Below are positions 55,225-64,000 of a stretch of 64,000 nt of DNA, piece after piece. The stretch lies in the NCBI RefSeq assembly GCF_932526225.1, contig NC_064042.1, positions 12,473,040 through 12,537,039 of the forward strand, given 5' to 3'. The position numbers and the translations under genes were made by a program. A model generated the notes under the pieces. The model searched no databases and was not told where the DNA came from. It saw nothing but the letters and a program-made list of their open reading frames with translations. Source of the stretch: Nematostella vectensis. Taxonomy: Eukaryota; Cnidaria; Anthozoa; Actiniaria; Edwardsiidae. Within the stretch, counting starts at the first letter, position 1. Every line of letters begins with the position of its first letter.

Positions 55225-55815
55225 CTAGGGCGATGTATAAGGGTGACGCAAGCAAAACTCTAACTTCGAGAACTTTTTCGTCTTGAGGGCCTTCATGTAC
55301 TCTTTCATCTTCTCTTCTGAGAGCTCCGCGCCGTAGTCATGCAGGATTGCTTTCATGTCCGCCTTGCTCGGGGTATAGAAGACCACCAAGGCCGCGATGT
55401 TCTCACGGAACGGCTTAGTGATGCTGGTGAGCTGCTGCGTGATCACCCACACGCTAATACCCACGTGGCGCGCGCTGAACGCCAAGTTGACGAGCTGGTC
55501 AGAGCGCCTCTTTACGTCTTTTGAGGCCGCACAGTCGTCGAGTATGATTAGCGTATTAGTGCCTTCGAAGACAGCGGAGACAAACCTCAGCAGTATGTCG
55601 ATCCGACCCGCCTCAGGTGTGACGACAATCAGACGATTGTCGCCCTCGCCGAAGCCGTCGTACGTTTTGTTGCAGACAAAGGTAGGGCACACGAGTACGA
55701 TGTAGTCAAACTTGCCCCGGAAAGGGCCGCGCGGCCGCTCCACTATGAATCGGGTCTTCCCGCATGACGTCGGGCCCACGATGAGAGCGTTAAATGGGAT
55801 GTTTTTCGGGTCCAT
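55225..55815 (-). CDS. A32-like genome-packaging ATPase (copy B)
   Basis: About 196 codons, open. Start at 55815 (MDPKNIPFNALIVGPTSCGK) is chosen because homology with copy A begins there; a longer in-frame start at 55851 exists. Walker A GPTSCGKT and Walker B LIILDD are intact, as are VWVITQQLTS and the following FRENIAALVVF block. It would package genomes into capsids made by the neighbouring gene. The TAG stop comes a few codons earlier than in copy A because of a one-base difference. A triloop hairpin (55826) lies just upstream. Confidence 0.85.
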   Translation of the reverse strand: MDPKNIPFNALIVGPTSCGKTRFIVERPRGPFRGKFDYIVLVCPTFVCNKTYDGFGEGDNRLIVVTPEAGRIDILLRFVSAVFEGTNTLIILDDCAASKDVKRRSDQLVNLAFSARHVGISVWVITQQLTSITKPFRENIAALVVFYTPSKADMKAILHDYGAELSEEKMKEYMKALKTKKFSKLEFCLRHPYTSP

Positions 55816-55864
55816 ACCGCGCTGCGCCGGGACGGCAAGCGCTTCGCGCACTTCATGGCTGTGC

Positions 55865-57099
55865 TCAGTATTGTATGGACTCCAGCTGTCCGTTCATAAA
55901 GTTTATTTGGGCGTCGGCCACCACAAACACGTGACCGTTTACGGCACCCGTGCCGCTTGCCGTGCGTGTTATCTCGAGGTGCACACCGTCGCGGGTATTG
56001 ACCAATCGGAGACCACCCCCATGGATAGCACTGTCGTCCGTCGTTCGAAGGTCGATCCACAGAGCAAACTTGTTATCGCCATAGAACGACTCGGGGCTGA
56101 TTGCCGGGGCGGCAGGCGCTCCGCTGTGCCCCCCCGAGGAGAGGCGGACGAACCGCCTTTTCGCCTCCCTCCAGAAATCCGTGGGGAGCAGCCCCTGGCT
56201 GAAGACCTTGTTTGGCATGCCGCCGATTGTAACGCGAACGCTCTTGATGTCGGGGTACACGAACTTCTCAGAGTCGCGAGCCCCTGCCCACTCATAGACC
56301 TTCGCGGCAGGTTGACACTCTCGTTGATTATGCTGTCCGTTCCTTTTCTAATCACAAAAGTCTTGTGGAGGTTCACTTGCTCGTAGAAGAACGTTGTGCC
56401 GTTTTGGTAGGCGACGGCTGCAGACCGGGCGAGGTTGTCGTCCCTCAGGCTTTCGAATTCAAGCTCTAGGTTTTTGATGCAATAGGATAATTTGGTAACA
56501 TCGCTTCCGACTACTACCTGGTCAACTGTTGCGAGCGTGATCTCGAAGAGCAGCGCCTTGGAGAGCGCCCTTGGGTACAGTACGCCGTGGTCCGTCAGCA
56601 GAGAATGGTCTAGCGGGATGGTGTACTTTGCCACTTGGGCGACGTTTAGAGCGTTCTCCTTGGCGTTACTAGTCGCTTTACCGCCAGCCTTGGAGCGAAG
56701 CTTGCGCATGTTTTCTGACTGTATGCCCTGCTCCAGGCGGTCCTCTCTCTCGACCTTGGACAGGTAAAGCTCCTCATACGTCTTGAAGACGTCGTAGCGG
56801 TTGGTGTCCTGGAGCGTTCCTCCTGCAAACGTGATTTTCAGGCGGCCCACAAGATTTCGGCCGACGTTGTTCACGACGGTATTGTTTGCTTGGCCTGAGA
56901 TGGAGAGATCGAAACCAACCCTCAAGTAACCAGGCACGAGCGTGACGCCTTCCGATAGCTTTGGGACCGCCACATATAGCGTCTCGCCTGGGGAGGCCGT
57001 CGACGGGTTGAGAGTGACCCGGTGAACAGTTCTCTCGGATTTCAACCCCAGAGGAGTTCTGGGTGTTCGTTGAGGGTCAGGTTTATCGCTGACTGACAT
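55865..57099 (-). pseudogene. Major capsid protein, double-jelly-roll type (copy B)
   Basis: Starts at 57099 (MSVSDKPDPQRTP), ends at 55865. The N-terminal ~290 residues are open, with NNTVVNNVGRNLVGRLKITF, DTNRYDVFKTYEELYLS, LDHSLLTDHGVLYPRAL and EQVNLHKTFVI. Near 56295 a deletion of about 50 bases, relative to copy A, removes a conserved segment and shifts the frame. The C-terminal part (MPNKVFSQG, FALWIDLRTTDD, HVFVVADAQ) then continues in another frame. Family assignment as in copy A. Paired with the ATPase downstream and divergent from the coiled-coil gene. Confidence 0.75.
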
Positions 57100-57174
57100 C
57101 CCTATTACGCATAATATATATCATATAAGTATATATATATAAAGTACCGCACCGCGTGGCTATGGTGCGGACTG

Positions 57175-57186
57175 CTAGACATGTCT
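57175..57186. promoter_or_regulatory. Palindrome in the divergent capsid/coiled-coil promoter (copy B)
   Basis: TAGACATGTCTA lies in the 120-bp spacer between starts at 57099 (minus) and 57220 (plus), matching the palindrome at 7603-7618. A TATATATATATAAAG box at about 57131 points to strong capsid-side or bidirectional transcription. Confidence 0.55.
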
Positions 57187-57219
57187 AATATAGCGTAGCA
57201 CGAGTTATGCGCACGCATC

Positions 57220-58180
57220 ATGGGTGATGTTGACGTTGACATTGACGATACCTTGCCGGGTGCGTCCGCCAATCGCGGAGCGGGGAACGACGAGACGACG
57301 CCCGGTTGACCCAGACGATGGGGAGTAGATCCCAATGACGAGCACGTCATCGCGTATGCATGCTGCGCATAGCATGGCTACGCGAAGCGCAACGCAAACC
57401 AGCGCTGAAACCTCGTTCACCACAGAGGGTGCAGCGAAAAGACTCGGTCTCCAGTCCCTCAGGGAGGAATACCCAGACCTTAACGAGAATCTGATACGGT
57501 TTCAGTCAGACCGGAGGGGAAAGACGCTTATACAGCTTCGCAACCTCGGCAAAGGAGGTTGGACTAAACCAAGACAGCTGTTCAATGAGAACGAGGGCGT
57601 TCGACAGGACGTTGCAAAGCTGAAAGGCTTCAAACTGGCGATGGGGTCCGTGGCAGAGATAGACGCGGTCATCCAGGAGAACACAGAACGAGTCCAAGAG
57701 CTACAAGGGGTGGTAGCCACAGACAGGGAGACCATCGATGACCCTAACACATCAGAGAGTCGCCGCCAAGAGGCCCGTGAGCGCAACGAGAAGAGGCTAT
57801 CCGAGATTGACGAACTAGAACGCGAAAACCGAGAGCTCGAGAACCAAAAGCCGCTAATAGAGCGCATCAAAGCCATCTTCAAAAAGTACGGCTTTACCGT
57901 CACCGCTATCGGGTTGGCCGTAGCGACGACGATCGCGGCCATTGTGACGTCGCTCGGCAAGTCGCTCTCCTCCGTGGCCAGAGGGGTCGGTAACGGTCTT
58001 AAGGCTATCGGGAAAAAGCTAGGCGAGCTTCTCCCTGGGCTAGTAGGCAGCATTGCGAACTTCGTGTTTAAGGCTGCAGGAGAAGCGGTGAAATTCCTTG
58101 GCGAAAATGCGTGGCTGCTCATTCTAGCCGTAGCCGCGTTCTTGGTTCGTCGAATGCAAAGAAATCATCGGAACAAGTAA
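57220..58180 (+). pseudogene. Coiled-coil membrane protein (copy B)
   Basis: Native start 57220 (MGDVDVDIDD) by comparison with copy A. A small deletion and shift end that frame near 57309, and the rest is open from 57335. Order: RMHAAHSM; LREEYPDLNENLIRFQ; GKGGWTKPRQLF; a long heptad-like charged region (about 57640-57850); AIFKKYGFTVTAIGLAVATT (hydrophobic); a Gly/Lys/Leu-rich amphipathic stretch (GVGNGLKAIGKKLGEL); and a C-terminal span (NAWLLILAVAAFLV) with a basic tail. The layout resembles a membrane-anchored or membrane-perturbing virion protein; no enzyme motif. Its 3' end overlaps the convergent gene by 16 bp. Confidence 0.7.
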
Positions 58181-59703
58181 TACGCCGCGGCCACCGCGAG
58201 TGCCGACAACCCCGCCTTGAGGGCGGTGTCGTCACCTTTTTCGCCCGGTCCGGGTGCGCTTGCCGCTACGGCGGCAGTCATGCTATGCGCAGCATGCATA
58301 CGTGGAGAGGGGGCAGGCGCCGCGCCCTCTGCGTGCACTTTTGCAGGGGCGGAAGCCTTGCTTCGCACCTCGCGGTCGATCCCCGGATCAGTCACGTGTT
58401 AAACCCTAGGATGCCCACCGGCCATGTTATGAGCACCGACTGGCTTTGTCTCGGTTTTGATCGCGTTTACGCCGAGCGTCATGGAGTCTGTGGCTTTTTG
58501 CAGCTTATTGTTGTAGCCCACGACGCTTTGCGTATTTATCACCAGATCGCTCGGCAACAGCCACACTCCTGGTGCGACCGCAAGACTCAGTCTCACCTTG
58601 GCCTCCTGCACGGCTAACTGGTACCTTTGCACGCTTTGAGCGATGTCGTTTTCTATGATCGCGTCTTCAAGCAGCTTCGTGAACTCCGCCTGCGCCTTAA
58701 TGGCCGGCCCACCGGCCTTCGCAATAGAGGAACGGACGTTTACCTGCGCGCCAAGCACTTTGTAGACGAACGCCTCGACCAAGCGATCGAGTCTTCCTAG
58801 CCCTGCTTTTGTCAGCCCCTCACCTTTGGGAGGCGAAAACCAGCTATATTGCACGCCCCCGTGGTCGTCGTTGCGTATGAAACCCACCTGCTTCCCACTA
58901 TTGTACGTTCCACCTTCGTCGCTAAACAGATTGAGGTGGCTCGGGTACTCGTCCGCCGCCGTGTTGTAACCACGGATCACGTGCACGTTGCGATACCCCT
59001 CCCCCGGGTAGAACACAAACACATCGCCTAGGCCGTGGTTCCGCCCGCCTTTCCATCGGAAGTCCGGCTTACGCGGCAAACCGAACTCTATACATAGACA
59101 CTCAAAAGCGGCCTTCTTGTAGGGGTTATCTTTCTGCGTGAACGGGCTGTCGCCAGGCAGGGGGGCGCCGAGCTCGTAGACTATCCTCCGCGTGGTAAAG
59201 TAGACGTGAAACCTTAGAAATCCCCTGATGACAGAGGGGAGCGTGGCGAAAGCGGGGTCGGTTAGGGACACCCCGCATCCAGCGGTTTCGCACCAGACCG
59301 CAAAGTTGAGTTGCTGTGGCCAGTACCCATAGGAAGGCTCCGATAGCCACCGGCGAGACTCCTTGGCGGACTTGTGCGTGACTACTGTCTCTTTGAATAT
59401 GTCTCGGACCCTAGTCGTGAATGATTTGTCCTCAGCCACGTGTATCTCTAGCTGCGTGAGTAGTGGGGTGATGTCTGAGGCCGTGCTCTCCACGGGGGTC
59501 GCTGGCACGGCGTAGAGCAGCTTTTGCGCGAGGGTAAGAGACCTAGGGAAACCGGGTTTTGCGCGTTTGACTTGTTCGGCTATAGCGTGTTTGATATGTT
59601 CGGCTATAGAGGCTCCCGCCGCAGTTGCCGCCTTCTTCGTCTCTTCCACCTCCCTTCGGGGAACCGCCTCCTCGTTCAGCATCCGCCAGCCTTCCCAATC
59701 CAT
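58165..59703 (-). pseudogene. Conserved 513-codon element protein of unknown function (copy B)
   Basis: Starts at 59703 (MDWEGWRMLNEE). 434 codons are open to a TAA near 58399, where copy A has CAG. The remaining Pro/Ala-rich tail, RMHAAHSM and hydrophobic C-terminus (ALAVAAAYYLFR) end at 58165. Conserved blocks include EPSYGYWPQQLNF, YFTTRRIVYELGAPLPGD, GRNHGLGDVFVFYPGEGY, GGVQYSWFSPP and LLEDAIIENDIAQSVQRYQL. Not recognised. It has the size and position of a large structural or processing protein. It is divergent from the candidate vertex gene with only 41 bp between starts. Confidence 0.75.
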
Positions 59704-59744
59704 GCTCAGTCCTATTAAACACGAAGGCGGGTGTGTTCAACACA

Positions 59745-60424
59745 ATGGTGGTCCTATATACTGTGCTCACCAAAGGCGAACGGACGCTCTTCTTCGATCG
59801 GCCGATAAGGCGCCCACGCTTCGTGGCGCTCCGGCAGTGCTCGCTGTTTAACAGCTGGTATAATCTCGAGCGGATAACGACTATAGCCGCCCTCCCGCCC
59901 GTCGCTACTCTGCCAGCCGGGCACCACACGGCCAAGTCCATCGTGGAAACGATCAACTGCGCTGAAAGCAAGATTCTGACCGCGAAGCTAGATCCCCTCA
60001 CCGGGAAGATCGCGCTTATGTCCAGTGGCGTTGCGTTCCTGAATGCCGAGCTTTGCGCACTATTTGGCCTAGAGGCTAAAGACGATCAGTTGGGGGGTGG
60101 GGGGTGGGGCCTCGCACTTCCCTTGGAAATAGAGGCCCTCTACATCTGCTGCGATACCGTAGACCGCACGCAATGCCTCTCCTAGGCGAGCCTTCAAACG
60201 TTATCGCTTGCCTAGAAACCCGCGGGAGGCCGCACGAGAAAGTCGTCTATGGACCCGACATCCCCGTTTGTGCCGCAGCATCTTCCTCTGAGTTTGTCTC
60301 GAGTATCCAAATATGGACCAGGGATGACCGCGGTAGACGGGTGGACTTTAAGGACAAGCCTGTTCGCCTTGTATTAGAGCTAACCTGGGTCCGACATAAC
60401 AAGCATGGCAAACAGCGACGTTAG
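59745..60424 (+). pseudogene. Candidate vertex/penton-like minor capsid protein (copy B)
   Basis: ATG 59745 (MVVLYTVLTKGERTLFF). N-terminal conserved block RRPRFVALRQCSLFNSWYNL; middle LPAGHHTAKSIVETINCAES; then a Gly-rich loop. A frameshift near 60175 moves the rest into another frame: VSSIQIWTRDDRGRRVDFKD and VRLVLELTW, ending at 60424. The short beta-rich segments and the final pattern resemble single-jelly-roll vertex proteins of Polinton-like elements, from family memory; this is the least certain assignment among capsid genes. Its end overlaps the start of the next gene by 20 bp. Confidence 0.55.
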
Positions 60425-61075
60425 CAGTGGTGCCATATACCCCTCGCTTCCCAGTGTTTGCCCCCCAAAGGGTACGCACATGACGCCTGCCGTTCCGGCA
60501 AGCATTGGCGGAGAAATGCAAAGCTTCCGACTCCAGAAAATATGTGACACTCAGGCGGTTCTAGACAACAAGATAACGCATCATCGAAGTATAAGCGCGC
60601 CTTTGCCGTTACCCATGCTGTGCCTGTGGCATCCGGCATCGCTGCAGGGGCGCTTTCCAGTGCCGGGGTGGGGGTCTCTTTGAGTGGGATAGGGGTTCTG
60701 ATCGGCGGTCCGCTGGCAGGGTTCGCTGGGGTGGTCGGTGTCGTGGGCGCGGGCGCGGGGGTAGTCTCTAGGGGTCTTACGAGCAAGGTGGCTAAACACG
60801 AAGACACGATGGTTTTAGCGGAGAGTAAGAAAAACTCGATCAACGAGCTGGTCTCTAAGGCTCTTCAAGACGGGCATATCTCGGACGAAGAATTTCGGCT
60901 AATACTTCGGAAACAAGAGAGATACTACGCGCTCAAGCCCGCTATCAGAGCTCGACACGGCCTCGTACCGCGTGAGAAAAAAAGCAGGAAAAGGCCCTCC
61001 CTGGAAACTCGCGAAAATATGAAAAAGAGGCTGCGAGAAATTCGCTAGGAGTTCGGGAGCGAGGTGTTCGAGTAA
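60405..61075 (+). pseudogene. Gly-rich membrane protein with charged helical tail (copy B)
   Basis: ATG 60405 (MANSDVSSGAIYPSLPS). A frameshift near 60590 leads into a long Gly/Ala/Val hydrophobic region (GIAAGALSSAGVGVSLSGIG, GPLAGFAGVVGVVGAGAGVV), typical of a glycine-zipper membrane segment. A conserved helical tail (SKKNSINELVSKALQDGHIS, FRLILRKQERYYALK) ends in a very basic end. TAG at 61046 interrupts; fragment C shows the frame should run to TAA (61073-61075 here). I recall this family as widespread in anthozoan elements; function unknown. Confidence 0.65.
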
Positions 61076-61082
61076 AACTCAG

Positions 61083-61549
61083 GTTGAAACGCCACGCTTT
61101 TTTTTTATTTTTTTTTTCGAATCGAGGTCAAAGAGGGAGAGGAGTGAGCGAGGACTAAAGAAATAAATCGCACTCTCTTCGTGAACGAATTTGCATCGTA
61201 GACGGGTGACAGCTTGCGACAGGTTTTTTTCTTTTCTTTAGTGACGGAGTGACAGGTTGGAATGCAGGGTGAAATTACCATAACGCTTTAGTTTTAGTTT
61301 TCGTTCTGTTGTTTTAGTTTTTTAGTTTGTCGTTTTTTACGGATTGAGTTTATTGACATGAGAGGGTGAAGAAATAAAAAAAAGAAAGAGGGGTTCTTTT
61401 TTTCTCGAGACAGAGACCCTGTTTTTAAGAAGAGATCGGGAAAGGGCTGTGGCGGTCGTGACCGCGTAGGTCTGGGACGGCCTCGTTAGGGTGTTCGCGG
61501 TCTTTTTTTAAACGCAGTGCAGGGTGTCTTAAGGTCTTAGTTGAGCAGG
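61083..61549. other. Junction and 5' region of a second Polinton
   Basis: Similarity to fragment C ends at about 61082. T-rich and purine-rich non-coding sequence follows up to the start of the PolB gene at 61550. No inverted terminal repeat of copy B and no obvious target duplication were found. Confidence 0.5.
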
Positions 61550-64000
61550 ATGGAGTGGGAAGACGAGTTGCAAGCGTTTTACCAAGAGGTGGAGGAACGT
61601 GAATCACGGCACGATTCACCCTACGATCCGTTAACGTCTCCCCTAGAGTCGATACAGACTTAGGAAGTGACTGAGGAGGGAGACGTGTTACACCAAGGGG
61701 CCGTAGGTCCACTGTTTGATTCGGTGGCGAGCTTGTTTGATCATTATTTGGAGACGATGGAGGCCGCCACCTCTCAGGGGGGTGTGGGTGGAGCGACGTT
61801 TTTTTCTCCACCCTCTTCGGAGGAGTCGTATGAGCCTGTGAAGACCCAAGAGTCAAAGAACATGGGACGTCGTGTTCGGACCACGAAGAGAGCTGGTTGG
61901 ATCATCATTTGGAGACGCTAGAGGCCACCACCTCTCAGGGGGGAGGGGGTGGAGCGGCGTCCTCCTTCCCACCCTCTCCGGAGGCTGTGAAGACCCAAGA
62001 GTCGAAGAACATGGAGGCGCCGTGTTCGGACTACGACGAGAGCTGGTTGGAACATTATTTGGAGACGCTGGAGGCCGTCCCCTCTCAGGTGGGTGGGGGT
62101 GGAGCGGCGTCCTCCTCCTCCTTACCCCCATCCCCACCCTCTCTGGAGGCGTCGTATCGGATCGAGCATGTGGAGACCCGAATGTCGAAGAAAATGGGGA
62201 CGTCGTGTTCGGACTACAGGGTGCGTGTGGACCTCCCTGAGTGACGATGCCTCGGTGAGGCTTTGAACAACGTGAAGGGCGTGCTTGGGCACGTCATGGA
62301 CGAGACGTTGGAGGGTATGGCGGACCACGACTACGTCCGTTTGACGTTAGGGGGTGAGGGTCTGGAGAACCCTATTGCCCTTCCCTTCATGCGTCGTAAC
62401 CAACTGACCCCGGATCGGGTCGTGGGAGTGATGGCTAGCGTGGCTAAATCCCATAGGGAGTTTGCGTTGAACGGTCAATTTAACATTCACGTGGTGCGCA
62501 CTCACTTACCCCGTGGGGGAGGACGGGATCGTTACGCTCGAGGCCCACGCGGTATGGATTTGGAGAAGTGGCGTAGGGACAGCAAGTCCGTGGTGCGCAT
62601 TCACCATCGCGATGGGATGTGCGCGGCGCGGGCCATCGTGGTGGGGATAGCCCACGCCAGGGAGGACCCCCTGTTTGCGAACGGAAAGATTTACAATCCC
62701 AACAAATGGTGCCCGAGCCTTCCCATTCAGACGAGACGTGCGCGGGCGCTTCACCTTGCGGCCGGGGTCCCTGTGCGGGCGTGCGCCTTGGAGGACATTG
62801 TGAGGTTCCAGACGTACTTGGCCCCTCAAGGGATCCAACTGAACGTGGTGTCGAGGTAGCATTTTAACAGTTTGATCTACACGGGGAAGATACGGAAGGT
62901 GGTGCACCGCGTGTACCTGTACTACGCTGAGGGTCACTACGACACCATCACCAAAGTCCATAGGGTCTTAGGGTGCACCTATTTCTGTATTCCGTGCAAC
63001 AAGGGCCACAAGGATCCCCACCACGAGTGTCGCGGCAAGTCCAAGGGTTGTGGTGGGGTGGTGGGGTGCTCGCCGCCGGTGGTGGGTCCTGACGACCAAA
63101 TCCAACCCAGGGCTTGGAGCTTCTGTGCCGACTGTCAACGCTACTTCCGTACCCAGACCTGTTTGGAGGCTCACCGTGTGGTCAAGTTGCATCCTGATGG
63201 AAAAGGTGGAACCGTGCCATGGTCGTACTGTCAGCGGTTTCACCGGTGTGTGGACTGTGGCAAGGTGCTGGACCTACGCGAGGCGGATCCCGACAAGCCC
63301 CACGTGTGTGGGGAGGGCAAGTGTCGCATCTGTAACGAGACGGTGCCCTCGGACCACCTGTACTTCATGCCTTTTCCATGGCTGCCCCCGGTGTTTTGAT
63401 CCCGAGACCATGAACACCCTCAAGCATTTCACCATGGAAGAGCTGCACACCAACACGTTGCACCGAAGCAAGGCCATCCGGGACGCAGGGTACACAGTGG
63501 TGGAAGTTTGGGAGTGTGACTTTGACCAGGTGCTCCAAGGAGACCCGACGCTGACGTCTCTAGCCGTGTCCGCAGAGAGGGCCATCCCTCTAAACCCTCG
63601 GGACGCCTTCTTCGGGGGCCGAACCAACGCGATCACGCTGCGCCAGGATGTGGAGGACCTTCCCGAGAGGAGTGAGATTCGCTACGTGGACTTTTGCTCC
63701 TTGTACCCCTGGGTGAATTTCTACCAACCTTATCCCGTGGGTCATCCGGAAGTCATCACGGAGCAGTTCGAGGAGGATCTCGCGGTCTACCGAGGGCTCC
63801 TCAAGCTCAAGATCCTTCCCCCCAACGACTTGTTCTTTCCGGTGCTCCCCGTTCACCTCAACGGCAAGCTAGTGTTCCCCCTCTGCGCTGCCCGCGCCAA
63901 GGCCTCGGTGCAAGGGACGTGCTTCCACAGCGACGAGGAGCGTGCACTGCTGGGTACCTGGTGCCACCCGGAGGTGGACGAGGCCCTGCGCCAGGGCTAC
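61550..64000 (+). pseudogene. Polinton (Maverick) protein-primed DNA polymerase B, decayed, runs off window
   Basis: Starts at 61550 (MEWEDELQAFYQEVEE). The N-terminal region carries three degenerate repeats with HYLETMEAATSQGG, HHLETLEATTSQGG and HYLETLEAVPSQ. The Polinton PolB N-terminus follows: DYVRLTLGGEGLENPI, MRRNQLTPDRVV and GMCAARAIVVGIAHA. Next are Cys/His-rich zinc-like motifs (FCIPCNKGHKDPHHEC, FCADCQRYFRTQ, RCVDCGKVLD, CRICNETV) and palm motif A (YVDFCSLYPWVNFYQPY) with GTWCHPEVDEALRQGY at the edge. Lesions: TAG 61661, a frameshift near 61890, TGA 62242, TAG 62857 and a shift at 63397. At the last point almost the whole 3'-5' exonuclease region is missing. This polymerase is unrelated in layout to the replicase of copies A and B. 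Confidence 0.85.
61700..62120 (+). repeat. Three degenerate in-gene repeats (LETLEA units)
   Basis: Repeating blocks of ~45 codons at about 61735, 61897 and 62040. Each contains (D/E)H(Y/H)LETLEA, a Gly run, Ser/Pro-rich sequence and VKTQESKNM-like ends. A frameshift separates the first from the other two. Confidence 0.75.

Larger units (their letters stand above)
47351..61082 (+). mobile_element. Endogenous Polinton/adintovirus-like element, copy B (right end missing)
   Basis: This is the more complete of the two copies. From the left terminus: Cys-rich protein, replicase, integrase, four small proteins, packaging ATPase, capsid protein, coiled-coil protein, 513-codon protein, candidate vertex protein and Gly-rich membrane protein. 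It is inverted relative to copy A. Similarity to fragment C stops just after the last gene (about 61082), and a different Polinton begins, so the right inverted repeat is absent or beyond the window. Lesions are present in nearly every larger gene. Confidence 0.85.

Noticed and set aside
1-64000. tRNA or rRNA genes
   Set aside because: No cloverleaf or conserved rRNA sequence was recognised by eye; a dedicated scan was not possible.

Overview
The window looks like metazoan genomic DNA, most likely from a cnidarian (probably an anthozoan). The background is AT-rich, mostly non-coding and full of decayed transposons. It carries a few animal gene pieces: the last part of a rhodopsin-type GPCR and two head-to-head first exons of secreted carboxylesterases. 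Several of the virus-like protein families below are, as far as I recall, abundant in anthozoan genomes. Species is not determinable by reading.

The dominant content is an endogenous, virus-like mobile element of the Polinton/adintovirus kind, present as two large GC-rich copies in opposite orientation. Copy A is at 1804-19349. Copy B is at 47351-about 61082 and its right end is missing. A small end fragment, C, is at 29772-30297. From its left inverted repeat, copy B carries: a Cys-rich small protein (+); a very large replicase (+) joining a Cys/His N-terminal domain, a PolB-like palm, an SF1 helicase and an HNH nuclease; a retroviral-type integrase (-); four small or membrane proteins (-); a packaging ATPase (-); a double-jelly-roll-type major capsid protein (-); a coiled-coil membrane protein (+); a 513-codon protein of unknown function (-); a candidate vertex protein (+); and a Gly-rich membrane protein (+). 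Integrase, replicase, capsid and ATPase together imply an integrating DNA virus or self-synthesising transposon. Most larger genes in both copies are broken by nonsense codons, frameshifts or insertions, so both are old copies.

Copy A is further damaged. A 2.7-kb CACTA-like DNA transposon (2565-5243) and a 5'-truncated LINE (11183-13839) sit in two genes. The integrase core and HNH region are deleted, and the left end is truncated in the candidate vertex gene.

Between the copies (19350-47350) is host DNA. It holds a hammerhead-ribozyme retroelement (22307-23144) with a 12-bp target duplication, BEL/Pao pol remnants (about 24.9-26.4 kb) with an hAT-like MITE inside, a Tc1/mariner-like element enclosing a Ty3-type integrase scrap, fragment C, the esterase exon pair, a second LINE, a PIF/Harbinger-like MITE, a 25-bp palindromic minisatellite, and a roughly 10-kb array of a 33-bp palindromic monomer with higher-order repeats (35705-45617). 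To the right of copy B, from about 61.1 kb to the window edge, lies a different element: a decayed Polinton-type protein-primed PolB gene that has lost its exonuclease region and runs off the window.
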